Shown: positions 1 to 10,370 of the stretch, piece after piece
How the letters are laid out: each line of letters begins with the position of its first letter
Numbering within the stretch: position 1 is the stretch's first letter
Origin: Clavaria fumosa
Lineage: Eukaryota; Basidiomycota; Agaricomycetes; Agaricales; Clavariaceae
Reading direction: 5' to 3'
Length of the DNA stretch: 64,000 nt
NCBI GenBank assembly: GCA_951802425.1
Contig: OX637795.1
Span: 3,266,501 to 3,330,500 of the forward strand
Made by a program: the position numbers and the translations under genes
The notes under the pieces: model-generated
Seen by the model: only the letters and a program-made list of their open reading frames with translations
Told to the model about the DNA's origin: nothing
Database searches by the model: none

Positions 1-3000
1 AACTATCCATTGCATTTAAGGATCTATCTCCAGATGTGCTCGACCTGAGCACAGAGCCACCAGAAGAGGTGCGGAAGGATATCGAGACGTTTATCGGTCA
101 CAGGTTGCGGACACTCGCGGAGGAAAACACGTTTACCGAGCCGAAGTTTCCCGATCCGCGCGATGTGAAGGCGCTGGCGCTGAAGAGCTCCGGACTGTTC
201 ATCTTCGCGGCCATCGCATGCTTCCATGTCTTTTCTTCTCTTGTATCAGAGCCCGAGCAGCGGTTGAAGGACATTATCCACGCGAGTGATGATGGTGGAG
301 CCTCGGGAAGGCCCAGCATCGAACGACCGGCATGGCTTGGCGATGATGAATCGATGAAAGGCAGTGAATACGAGTCGACACCGGGAAGTCTGAAGAAGCT
401 GTACAACACCGTGCTTGAAGATTCTTTCCCGAAGGAGCGGCCCATTGCTCTCGAAGTCATTGCTTCCGTCGTCCTCGTTTATAACCCTCTCACCCCGCAG
501 ACCCACTTTGATTTACTTTCTGTGGAATCTGATGCGATCATTCGGAACCAGAGCACAGTCGACAAAGTGTTAAATCCTCTACTGCCAGTGCTGAAAGTCC
601 CAGAGAACGGTCCCGTGGAGACGCGTCACGAAACATTTCGTGATCATCTGATCTCGCCGAAGAGCGTGACGACGGCCTTTTTTGTCGACCGTGTACAGCG
701 GCATACCCAGCTCACACACAGATGTCTACTTCTAATGAACCAGGAGCTGAGGCAGAATATTTGTGACCTCACGCCCGATGCTGATGGGGCGCAGCCAGAC
801 AAGGTTCGCAGTCGTAAGAAAGGCAGCGCGTTGGAGTACGCATGCACTTTCTGGGCACGACATTTGCGATGGACTTTGAAAATGACGCCCGATGATCCAC
901 TCATGGTCGAGCTGCAACGCTTTGCACAAGAAGGGCTGATCTTCTGGATAGAGGCGATGAGTCTCCTTGGCTACTTGGACCGCGCAATCCCCTTGCTACA
1001 CAGAGCGACGGAGTGGCTTGACGCGAGTGTTCTTCCTTTGTGTCTTGTTCCTACAGTATTCTGAATTCTTGTGCTGGGTTTGCTTTGTAGAAGGTCCAAG
1101 CCCAAAGTGATGACTGGCTCGTTCGCATGTTCATCGATGCGGAACGATTTATCCTGAATGCCTTCGAGCTCATTCGTGATTCCCCTCTACAGCTCTACGT
1201 CTCAGTACTGCCTTTCACTCCAAGGAAGTCGCTGGTCCGCGGGGCGTACCGCTTTCCCAACGAGGTGACGGTGCTGAGTGGCATTGAGGAAGAATGGAAC
1301 GCAGGCTTGCGGACTATCTCCACCTTGTCAGGCGTGACCTCTGTGTCTTGGCTGCGCGACATACACATTGTCTCTGGATGCCAAGACGGGACCGTGGAGG
1401 TGTACAACGCGCTGACTGGCGCTCTAGTGATGCGCTACGATGGCCACTCCGGTAACAGCATTCTTGCTGCTGTGAGCGCGCCGGACCGCACGTCTTTCTT
1501 TTCCGGCTCGAGGGACGGCTCGGTGCACAAATGGGACGAAGACGGAACGCAGAGTGTTATTCGATTGCGTGAAGCGGGATCCCTCTCATCCGTCTTCTTT
1601 TCGGTCGAGCGGGGACATGCAGCATGTGTGACGGAACAGGGTCTCCTAGAGCTCTGGAATTTAGAAACCCTCGAGTGCACGCCAACTCCGCTGACCGAAA
1701 ATGTAGGATCAATCGTCTGTGCCTCATTCTCCATGGATGGCTTGAGATTGGCTTGTGGTGCGCGAGGCGGATTGGTTGTGATGGATATTGAGAGCAAGGC
1801 GCAGACTTTGATTTGGGACGAGGGTGGGGTCAGTTGCGTGGCGTGGTCGTCAAAGGCGCTCCTTGCGGTCACAGAATATCTTGTTATCTACGTCTTACAG
1901 AGCGATGGGCAGCCGTTGGCCGAGCTAGAAGCTCCGACAACGTGGCGAGACCAGCCATACACTCCAGCTCCGGTAACAGCTCTGGCTTTCTCATCCGATA
2001 GTTCCATGATCATTGCGGGCCACACCGGTAGCTACACCACGAACAATCGGGGCGATCATGTCATACGGATCTGGGACGTGGAAACGCGCACTTTGTCGGC
2101 TATCTTGGTAGGGCACACCCAAGGCATCAATGCACTAGCCTGTCCGGTCACCCAGATTGGGAACCGGTTCGTGTCTGCATCCAATGACCGCTCGACACGA
2201 GTGTGGGACCTGGAGCTGGCTTTGCGCGAGACCAAGCTCGAGGCGCACACTTCCCAGGTTTATGCGTTAGCCTTTTCGCCTAATGGACAGCATGTCGTCT
2301 CTGGGTCTCACGACTTCACGGTGAGGTTGTGGGATGCAAACACTGGTGCTGCGTTGGCCACACTATTAAGTCATCGCTCCTGGGTCATCGATGCTTCCTT
2401 CTCGCCAGATTCGAAGTCATTCATATCCGGTAGCGTGGGTGGAACGGTTGTAGTTTGGGACACAGCAACGCGGCAGGCCAAGCTGGTGCTGCGGGTTTCA
2501 AGAGACGCCTACACAGTTATGTTCTCGCATGGCTATCCCCAACATGTCGCTTCTGGTGATGACGCGAGCTTGTATGTGTGGGACATATCTGGAGAGGAAC
2601 CAAAGAAGCTTGTCGACGTGACTCTTAATCACCGCATTTACCAGTTATGTTTCTCAGCGGACGCCAAGCTTGTCGCATGTTGGGTCGATGCACACATTGT
2701 GTTCATCTTCGATGTCCAGACTGCGCAGGAGGTGCAAAGGTTTGAGACCCCTGGCTGGTGCAACGATATTGCTTTCTCACAGGACGGCACCCGCATAATG
2801 GCATACACCAGCCCGAACACGTATATTCACAGCGTCGAGAGCGGGGATCTGTTGATGACTATCCCATCTCATGATCCAAGCACAATCATTGGAGTGCAAG
2901 GGCTCTCTGGGCAGCACCTACAGGTGTGGTCGGCGGACCCGAAGGTCTTTGACCCGTCGCTCTATATGCAACACCATGTGCACCCCTCTCCTCGTTCTGA

Positions 3001-3163
3001 GCCTTACCACGTTTCTGGCCCGTGGGTTGTGGGCCGCTCGGAAACGAAGGTGTGTCGAATACCTTTGCCGATGGGAGAGCCTGACAAGATGGCGGTGTGG
3101 GAGAACAAGATTGCCATAGTCTTAGGCAGTGGGCGAATCGCCATTATTCATATACCAGTATGA
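1..3163 (+). CDS. NACHT-WD40 (NLR-like STAND) protein, 5' part outside the window
   Basis: The frame is open from the first base, so the N-terminus and the Walker A part lie outside the window. Exon 1..1022 encodes the end of the NACHT domain and its helical extension (the stretch ending SSGLFIFAAIAC is typical of fungal NACHT proteins). Exon 1091..3163 encodes a long array of divergent WD40 repeats, with motifs such as VSGSHDFTVRLWD and VSASNDRSTRVWD, and ends at TGA 3161-3163. The junction is fixed by paralogues in this window: the intron 1023-1090 starts with GC and ends with AG. Known of the family: STAND NTPases that oligomerise after ligand recognition by the repeats and act in non-self recognition and programmed cell death. 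Unlike the two NLRs at 23-38 kb, the repeats here are diverged, which suggests an older array. The ligand cannot be inferred. Confidence 0.85.
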
Positions 3164-3930
3164 GGGTGCGTTATCGTTCGCCTCAAGCTATCTCTCTGTT
3201 GTGCATTGCGCGTATGGCTTTGGACTTTGCTGTCGTTGTAGGAGGTACTGTAGTCTTATTGGAATTGGACATTTTGCCCATGGTTTCTCTGAGGCCCTCA
3301 CAACACAGAATGGCTGCTTGCACAAAATTCCATGCCAGGCTTTAGTTTCAGCAGGGCTTGGTCCCCTGGGTTGGTGAGGATCTCTAACTCAAACTATGCT
3401 ATATTTGATAGAGGTTGACTAGTTGACTGCCCAAGCTTTCTACTTGTATTGTAGGCTGATAGTCAGCAGACACAAGACCGAGGTGTGAAAAAGTGACAGT
3501 GGCTTGGATGATAATTCAGCCATGCAAGACCTGATACTATCAAAGTGAGCCAACCTTTCCCCTCACAAGCCCAGGACTGTAGCAGTAGATCCTATGGGCT
3601 CCCCAACAAGAAGATGTGAACCCTACCCCGCAGTCTCCACTTGGCTGTGCTCTGATAGCGCTCTCCCGTGCCGATGGCGGTGTTCATTCCAGGCTCGGCG
3701 CTCACATGCGCTCACATCTCATACAACAAATGTGACTATAGCCTCCGCGAACGATGCGCTGCTCGCAAGAGATTTGTCAAAGTCAGTGTTGGGCTATACT
3801 GTTTGTCAGATGCAACCGTTCCTGATAAGCGCACAGAGTGCCCAATGGAGATGTGCGATTCTCCGTCTGTGATGCGACCCTGAACTAGTGCCCTTCTTCC
3901 AGTCACCCCACCTCGCTGCGCGCTTCGGCT
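3164..3930. other. Intergenic stretch between two NACHT genes
   Basis: The first roughly 90 bases after the stop codon (about 3164-3240) match the flank after 6546, so the two neighbouring NACHT-WD40 copies share a duplicated 3' untranslated region. The rest shows only short unsupported frames. The promoter of the truncated NACHT gene that starts at 3931 is presumably here; I cannot point to a specific element. Confidence 0.5.
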
Positions 3931-5609
3931 ATGGGTCCTTGTATGTCTACGTTGACTCCCTCGAAGAAGACTCGCGGTTCTTGTTACAGCTGGTTCAGAC
4001 TTTTGCTGAGACTAGGCGCAAAAGGAGCGGAAGCTTTTCCTCCCGCGAAGTTGCCATTTGTGGTGATCAGCGAACTCCTTGACACGTACGAGGTGCGTGC
4101 CGCGCATCCAAGGTCGTTCACGGCACGGCTGACTCTTGCATCACGCACAGACGGCGACAGGCAGCAAAGGACTTGTTTCCCAGACCCTCAGCGACATCAA
4201 GTTCTGGGAAGAGGAATTTCAAACTCCCGTTGATCCCAGCGATCAACAAGAGCGAGAGCGGAGGGACAAGGTGCTGCAGTGAGTTACGGTCTCACCAGAC
4301 GTTGCATCTTTACTCCCCCACATAACCTGAGCTCATTCATTCCTAAGGGAATTGACCCCTGTCGCACAAGAATTGAGCATCCTCAAGGGCCAACGTACCT
4401 GGCACCGAGTTATTGCCCAGGATCAGGATCAGATAAAGGGTTATGTGCAGCAAATCCAACGCATCATTGAGCGTTATGGGGTATGTCGGGTATGCCCTCG
4501 CTCTGGGTTCATGATTTGAGAGACCGTTTTTCCAGGTCAAGCGTGGCTTCAACGAACATAAGATGCAGTTTGACATCTGGGTAAGTAACTCATTCGCTGT
4601 TATCGAGATATCTCACACCAACGCTTGTCTCATTTCAGAAAGAAGGTACTTGAATTAGCAGTTACATCATAGCCCAGGACTGATAGTTGATGGATCAATA
4701 GCCCAATTGCAGAAACTCAGGGATGTCCTGTGGTTTGACGAATCCGTCCTCGGTCACGACGTCGACCATTGTTTGTTGGGCACCCGCGAGCCCGTCATCG
4801 GGAAGCTCCAAACATGGCTGAAGGACGACAAACGTCAAGTGCACTGGATGCATGGACCGGGCGGCTGCGGGAAGTCGACGATTGCACAGACCGTCACACA
4901 GCTCGCAGACAAGGCTGGCCTCACTTGCGTGCGGTACTTCTGCAGACGGAGCAAGGTTGAAGGTGTTCGCAGTCTCGACCATCTCTTCCCTGCCCTCTCG
5001 TACCAGCTTGCCGAACGGCTGCCGAAGTTTGCCGAGGTCTTGCTGTGTCTAAAGAAGACCGATGTCGTCCAAGGGGAACAGTTGCAGCACCAGTTCAAGC
5101 AGCTGATCGTGCAGCCACTCCAGTCTGTTGCTATCGACCATCCGATTCTTATAGTGATCGATGCGCTTGATGAGTTTCGAGGGCCGAGAACAACAACAAC
5201 TCGTATCATCCGGGTGCTGGCAGCTAGTCTCAAAGACCTGCCCCCTCAGATCAAATTCCTGATCACAAGCCAGGCCAAAAAGGAACTATCTATTGCATTC
5301 AAGGATCTATCTCCAGATGTGCTAGATCTGAGCGCGGAGCCACCGGAAGAGGTGCAGAAGGATCTCGAAACGTTCATTGATCACAGGTTGCGGACACTCG
5401 CAGAGGAAAACACGTTTACCGAGCCGAGATTCCCGGATCCGCGCGATGTGAAGGCGCTGGCGCTGAAGAGCTCCGGGCTGTTCATCTTCGCGGCCACTGC
5501 ATGTTCTTATGTCTTTTCTTCACTGGTATCCGAGCCCGAGCAGCAGTTGAAAGAGATCATCAACATGAGTGATGATGGTGAAACGCTCGGCATCGAACGA
5601 CCGACATAG
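3931..5609 (+). CDS. Truncated NACHT-only protein (lost its WD40 domain), 460 aa predicted
   Basis: Six exons join in frame: 3931-4092, 4151-4278, 4348-4480, 4536-4580, a 7-nt microexon 4639-4645, and 4702-5609, giving 461 codons including stop. All junctions use GT-AG, and exon lengths keep phase. The N-terminal exons encode a helical, Gln/Glu-rich region; the last exon carries Walker A (HGPGGCGKSTIAQ) and Walker B (ILIVIDALDEF). The frame runs parallel to the gene at 1-3163 up to the helical extension and then stops at 5607-5609. A deletion has fused this point to remnants of the WD40 part. The product would be a NACHT ATPase without its sensor. It may still be expressed, since no disabling change is visible in the exons, or it may be an early pseudogene. 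The start at 3931 is the first in-frame ATG of that exon and could be wrong if more upstream exons exist. Confidence 0.6.
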
Positions 5610-6546
5610 TTTGGCGATGGGACGGCTCGGTGCACAAACGAAGCTGGAACGCAGAGTGTAATTCGATTGCGCGCAGCGGGATCCATCTCATCCGTCTCCT
5701 TTTCGGTCGAGCAGGACATGCAGCATGTGTGACGATGGGTCTCTTAGAGCTCTGCAATTTAGAAACGCTTGAATGCACACCAACTCCGTTAATTGAATGG
5801 GTAGGGCGACTCATCTGTGCTTCGTTCTCCATGGATGGCTCCAGATTGGCTGGTGGTGCGCAAGACGGATTGGTTGTGATAGACGCTGAGAACAAGGTGC
5901 AGATTTAGTTTTGGGACGAGGGTCAATTACATGGTGTGGTCGTCAAAGGCGCTCCTTGCGGTCGCAGAATATCTTGTTATCCAGGTCAACGGTTGACTGA
6001 GCCAGAAGTTCCAAATACGTGGAAGGATCAAAGATACACACCAGTTCCAGTAACGGCTCTAGCTTTCTCTCCATCATCATTGCGGACCATACCGTCGCTG
6101 CCACGAACAATCAGGGCGATTATGTTGTACGGATCTGGGACGTCGAAACGCGCGGTTTAGAAGCCATCTTGATAGGACACATATACCCAAGGTATCACCA
6201 TACTGGTCTGTCTGGATCCAACGACTGCTCGACACGAGCTTGGGATCTGGAGTTGCGCTAGACCAAGCTCGAGGCGTGATGGACAACATACCGCAACAAT
6301 ATTGCTTTCTCAGAGGACGGCACCCGCATAATGGCATTCACCAGGTCGAACACATATATTCACAGCGTCGGGAGTGGGGATCTGTTGATGATTGTACCAT
6401 CTGATGATCTGAGCACGATTGTTGGTGTGCAATTGGGTGCTTTACCGATGGGAGAGCCTGACAAGATAGCGCCGTGGGAGAACAGGATTACCATGACTAT
6501 ATGCCCTAGGCAGCGGGCGATTCCTATCATTCCTATCCTAGTATGA
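5610..6546 (+). pseudogene. WD40-domain remnant of the truncated NACHT gene
   Basis: Directly after the NACHT stop codon the sequence is homologous to the WD40 half of the gene at 1-3163, but with large internal deletions and stops in several frames. Recognisable pieces are a VIRLR...GSISSV segment near 5655-5710, VVRIWDVETRG near 6125-6155, a THIHSVESGD-like piece near 6345-6385, and the C-terminal tail (PMGEPDKIA) near 6445-6545 followed by the same 3' flank. The reading frame changes between pieces, so no WD40 propeller can be made. It documents that the neighbour at 3931-5609 was once a full NACHT-WD40 gene. Confidence 0.75.
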
Positions 6547-7187
6547 GGGTGCGTTATCGTTCGCCTCAAGCTATCCATCTGTTGTGCAATGTACGTACGG
6601 CTTTGGACCTGCTGCCGCTATAATCAAGTTGTGCTTTGGTCTCTTTGTCTTCTTGCGAGTACGGTGCAATGCACATTCGGACGATTTCGTTTTGCGACGT
6701 GCCTTCTGGGTTACTTCAACCTGGAAGGACACTTTGATCTTTAGCCATCTCAGTTTGAGGGCCTTATGCCTCAAGGTCGCATCGCTTGGAACGCTAAGTC
6801 GCGCATACAGGCTGCCATACTACAGCAGTACAATACATCGTCGAGCTCATAAGGCGGGGAAGGCATAGCCTTGTAGATGCGACGTCGGTAGAAATGAGAT
6901 CCTCGATATTTACTATCAAATGCTCTACAGATTATAGCGTACGCCAACCGGGAACCTTGTAAAGGCAATGTACTACGTCGGTCATCATCGATGCACCATT
7001 GTTTGCAGGGATCATCCACCACAAATAAATACACCGTGAACGTGATGAACAAATGAATGTTACATGTGGAAGATACAACGGCCTTTGTGGTAGATGTGGT
7101 TCGCAACTGTTAAAACTAGAGGCCGAGCGGTTCTTGTTTTCCTAGGGTGTGCTCGATGCCGGTTGGGGAATTACGGTCGCTACCGAT
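6547..7187. other. Intergenic stretch, no gene seen
   Basis: About 640 bases separate the NACHT-WD40 remnant from the stop codon of the F-box gene. The first 60-70 bases repeat the 3' flank of the gene at 1-3163. Only short overlapping frames without recognisable domains are present. It should include the 3' untranslated region of the minus-strand F-box gene. Confidence 0.4.
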
Positions 7188-8432
7188 CTAGCATGAGCTT
7201 GTGCCGTAACTCCAGTTCAACATCGTTAAAATGCCGTAACTCCAGTCCCACATCGTTAACATGCCGGAACTCCACTTCAATATCGTCAACCTTTGAATGT
7301 CACACACATCAGCCATGGTTGAACAAGGAGTAGGGGTGAAATGAAATGAAAGAAGTTGACACACGTGATACCGTAGAGCAGACAGGAGCAGTGTAGTACG
7401 GAAAACGATGGTGCGATTAGTGCAAAAGTCAAGTAGGACTGGCTCATTTGGACCCCCACAAAAGGAAGTTTCCACTATGAGGGCTCTGAGGTGGGTGAAT
7501 GCCTTCAGATCCTCCAAGAAAGACTGTATGTCGGGAGTCTCATATAGTCCACGTCCATTCTCGATGGTCAGAGTTTTGATTGTCCGTGGGATACACCGCA
7601 GCCTCCAAGACGAGAGGATATCGCGGACCCTGAGATGTTCGAGCCGCGTGCAGAGGGTAAGCGGAGCGGGGTCGAAGGTAGAAGAGATGGTGAGGGAGCG
7701 CAGGTAGGGGCCGTGCACGGTGAGTATCGCACGAAGCATGTGGGACTCCAGCTGATCATTGATATTGAGTACCTTCAAGGTCCCAGGCTCTGCGCAGCTA
7801 TCAAGTTGGGAATCTAGGCAGCTGCTGAAGCGCCGCGACCTGATAAAGTGGCTGAAGCTGACAAGAGGGAGGCATGGGACAGGCGTAAACCGAGCGGGGC
7901 TGCATCGCCAGACTATTTCGAGGAAACGGATGCTCGGGAAGCAGGTGACGAGCCACAGAGCATTTGTTGAGTCATGTGGCGGCAGGTCATTGTCTATCTT
8001 GATGCTGAGCGACACGATTTGGGAACCTCCTAATCGAATTCTTGAGAGAGTTGAGGCATTAATGATGGGTTCAACGTTAAGCAAAACTACTTCTTTCAAG
8101 TTAGAAGTGAGCATCAAAACGTCTGCCAGCTGGGTACTCCATGGGATGACAAGGCTTCGGATACAGGTAGCTAGCCAGCGGTCCTTCTGGGTGTTTCCAA
8201 GAACAACCTGCATAAACAGACTGGTGTGAAATATCCGGTAGAGGTGGACGCGCTTAAACAACCGTATTTGTGCATGCACCGCCCAATCCTTGCAGACGAG
8301 ACTGCAGACAGAAAGCATGGTAAGGTCTGGTTGAGAATCAAAGAGTGGAAAGGGGACTATAAAATTATCCAGGACATATGGCACAAGGTCGGCGGTCCAC
8401 GGTAGCACTGGCATGACGATATGAGGGAGCAC
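7188..8432 (-). CDS. F-box-like protein, 414 aa
   Basis: A single open frame of 414 codons. Near the N-terminus it has an F-box-like segment (LSVCSLVCKDWAVHAQIRLFKRVHL) preceded by LPWTADLVPYVLDNFI, the arrangement seen in the large agaricomycete F-box families. The rest has periodic leucine-rich segments (for example LRSLTIS, LEHLRVRD, IKTLTIEN) resembling the irregular LRR-like C-terminal halves of these proteins. Known of the family: F-box proteins bridge Skp1/Cullin ubiquitin ligases to substrates; the substrate here is unknown. Odd feature: the last 30 or so residues are three 10-residue repeats encoded by a 30-bp tandem repeat (7201-7290), which probably lengthened the original C-terminus. 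A small intron near the 3' end cannot be excluded. Confidence 0.65.
   Translation of the reverse strand: MLPHIVMPVLPWTADLVPYVLDNFIVPFPLFDSQPDLTMLSVCSLVCKDWAVHAQIRLFKRVHLYRIFHTSLFMQVVLGNTQKDRWLATCIRSLVIPWSTQLADVLMLTSNLKEVVLLNVEPIINASTLSRIRLGGSQIVSLSIKIDNDLPPHDSTNALWLVTCFPSIRFLEIVWRCSPARFTPVPCLPLVSFSHFIRSRRFSSCLDSQLDSCAEPGTLKVLNINDQLESHMLRAILTVHGPYLRSLTISSTFDPAPLTLCTRLEHLRVRDILSSWRLRCIPRTIKTLTIENGRGLYETPDIQSFLEDLKAFTHLRALIVETSFCGGPNEPVLLDFCTNRTIVFRTTLLLSALRYHVCQLLSFHFTPTPCSTMADVCDIQRLTILKWSSGMLTMWDWSYGILTMLNWSYGTSSC
7201..7290. repeat. Three 30-bp tandem repeats inside the F-box gene
   Basis: Units 7201-7230, 7231-7260 and 7261-7290 each follow the pattern RTGCCGKAACTCCA...TCGTYAA. The period is a multiple of 3, so the minus-strand frame of the F-box gene stays open and gains ten residues per unit. 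Confidence 0.85.
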
Positions 8433-9439
8433 ACAAGGAGGGCCGGATGTCTTGGAGAAATCCTGTATGACGTAATATCCGTAGATCCTCCCTTCCCGTG
8501 ACTTGCGTCCCTTTTGGCCAAACGATGAAATAAATCACAGACACACTCCCAATCCCGCCAGGCACCGAGTCCGTGGGGAGGATGGAATCTATCACACAGA
8601 CCTCTACTTTTTCACGAGGCACCTCCCACCGTACGCGCTCCCGCAGGGTATACCCTCCGCCGCATGCCTCGCGTCAGACGACTGGGACATCAAAGGGGAA
8701 GAGATCGGGCAGCAGTTAGCCGTACTTGGGCTATGCATCGAAACCTAGCATCGGTACCGAACGACAAGGCCCACCGCTGTCTCACGGAGCGGTCGCGGTA
8801 AAAGGCAAGAGAAGAGGTCTGGTTACAGCCCGCGCACCCCCCCCCCCCCCCCGGAAGTGGTCCACTCGAGATCCGTCCCCGTTGTCGCTGCTTAGGAACT
8901 TTCTGGCGCGAATGGGTGAGAAGGATGTTAAGGGGCGACGCACGGCACCCCTCGCAGGCATGTTGTATAACTTGCCGCCAAGAGCGTCGTCATCTTGTAT
9001 GTTTTTTTTTGATCATTCGATTAGTTGGGTTGAGCTTTGTTGTCCTGATAACACTTTTCATAGCCCGTGCATCGCGTCGTTGCAGAACGAATGCTATAGA
9101 TGTGTGTCTACTACCAGTGCATCCGTCTCCTCTCTGAATTTCCCCTCTGACGGAGCCCCTTTATTCTTCTAGCGGGCTTCATGTGCACTCTTGATCGACT
9201 GGTGGACGCAGTCACTGGTTTGGAGCGGATCTTGATGACGCCTATTTCATTCCCATGGTACTTGATTTAGTTTTACCCTGTTCCTGAGAACAACCTCTTT
9301 TCTTCTCCTCCGCTTTCCACACTTGTGAACATATACTACCCATCTTTGGGTCGTCACGACCGTCTACAATCTGCTCCTGGTGTACCCCTCCCTGCTTTTC
9401 CCGTTTCGAGAACGAATCAGGACACGACCCTAATTGACC
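8433..9439. other. Intergenic stretch with a 16-C homopolymer
   Basis: About 1 kb upstream of the minus-strand F-box gene, so its promoter is probably here. A run of 16 C lies at 8837-8852. Around 9188-9250 a segment resembles 12236-12300, upstream of the NYN gene, showing shared duplicated sequence. No convincing coding region is visible. Confidence 0.4.
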
Positions 9440-9785
9440 AGCCCGTCCAAGTCTGGAGTACATTGAAGTGACTCACGATCCCCGCTACATCCATTACGGT
9501 GCGGCGTGGTCTCCGTCCTCTCCGATCACAGCTTCGTTGTAGTCTAATGTTCGCATCGCCTTCAGAGCTTAATATTCTCTGGGTTCCTCGTCGCTGGGTT
9601 CAAAACCCCTGGGTGGTGCCGCAATATTGCCTACTCAGGACAGCACCGTTCATGCATATGTCGAAAGCGTCGAGAGCGGAGAACGTGTACAGGCGTGGTC
9701 GGTTGCTCCATGTGCGGTATCGTGTACACCGCCTTCCTCTCTCAGGACCTTGTCATGTTCCTGAGCCGTGGGTGGTGGGCCGCTT
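9440..9785 (+). pseudogene. Fragment of a WD40-domain C-terminus (NACHT-WD40 family)
   Basis: Translated in shifting frames, the segment contains pieces matching the end of the gene at 1-3163: a HAYVESVESGE-like stretch near 9650-9680 (compare IHSVESGD) and PWVVGR near 9767-9785. No frame joins them and there is no upstream NACHT part. The same sequence is present in inverted orientation at about 15365-15890. The fragment ends where the NYN-gene fragment begins on the opposite strand. Confidence 0.6.
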
Positions 9786-9794
9786 GGTGTAAGA

Positions 9795-10074
9795 CGCGTC
9801 GGCTGATGTGTCGTTCGTGTTCGAGGATGAGCGCAAGAGGCGCGTGGGGCATGTGCCTCTGCTTATTGTGGTGAGTGTGCAGCGGATGCTTTCGCAGGTA
9901 ATTAAGGAAACTGACAAGAATATTAGAACTGGGGTGGCCGTGGTTCGTCAGCCACAGACAGGTGCAGGAGCAATGGATAGGAAAAACATACTGATCGATG
10001 AAGGCGTGGATCAAGATGTGTCTCTGGGGGGAGGTGAAAGCGAAGAGGGAGTGGCAGGACTCACGTGATGTCAC
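9795..10074 (-). pseudogene. Fragment of the NYN-domain gene (exon 2/exon 3 junction)
   Basis: On the minus strand this reads the region around the second intron of the intact gene at 12870-15067: an IHAFIDQ-like end of exon 2, a retained intron, then SNILVSFLNYLRKHPLHTHH and an ISRRVL segment. The rest of the protein is missing on both sides. It lies head to head with a WD40 tail (9440-9785). It is a dead fragment of a duplicated locus. Confidence 0.75.
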
Positions 10075-10370
10075 ACGTCAGGCACATCGTGTGTAGCACT
10101 AGCTACACTACGTCCGACATGACTCAGATGCCAAGATATACGCAGAGTACCCCTCCACAACGCTCAGTTAGACCGGGGTTGTCATGCGTCAGTCCCTTGT
10201 GCTTTGCAACAGGTACAAAATAGCATCGTTTTCCTTGTGGTACTGACAGCCGCTTGATTGTGCAATGATGGAATGTGGGACCGATTGATTTACAAAACTG
10301 ACTTATAAATTCGGTGGATCATAATGCACACAGCACTTCCGCCAGTGCGTTTCCTCACGAACTCCCATGT

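Noticed and set aside
8837..8852. Run of 16 C as a functional signal
   Set aside because: Long homopolymers are common sequencing or slippage features; nothing nearby gives it a role.
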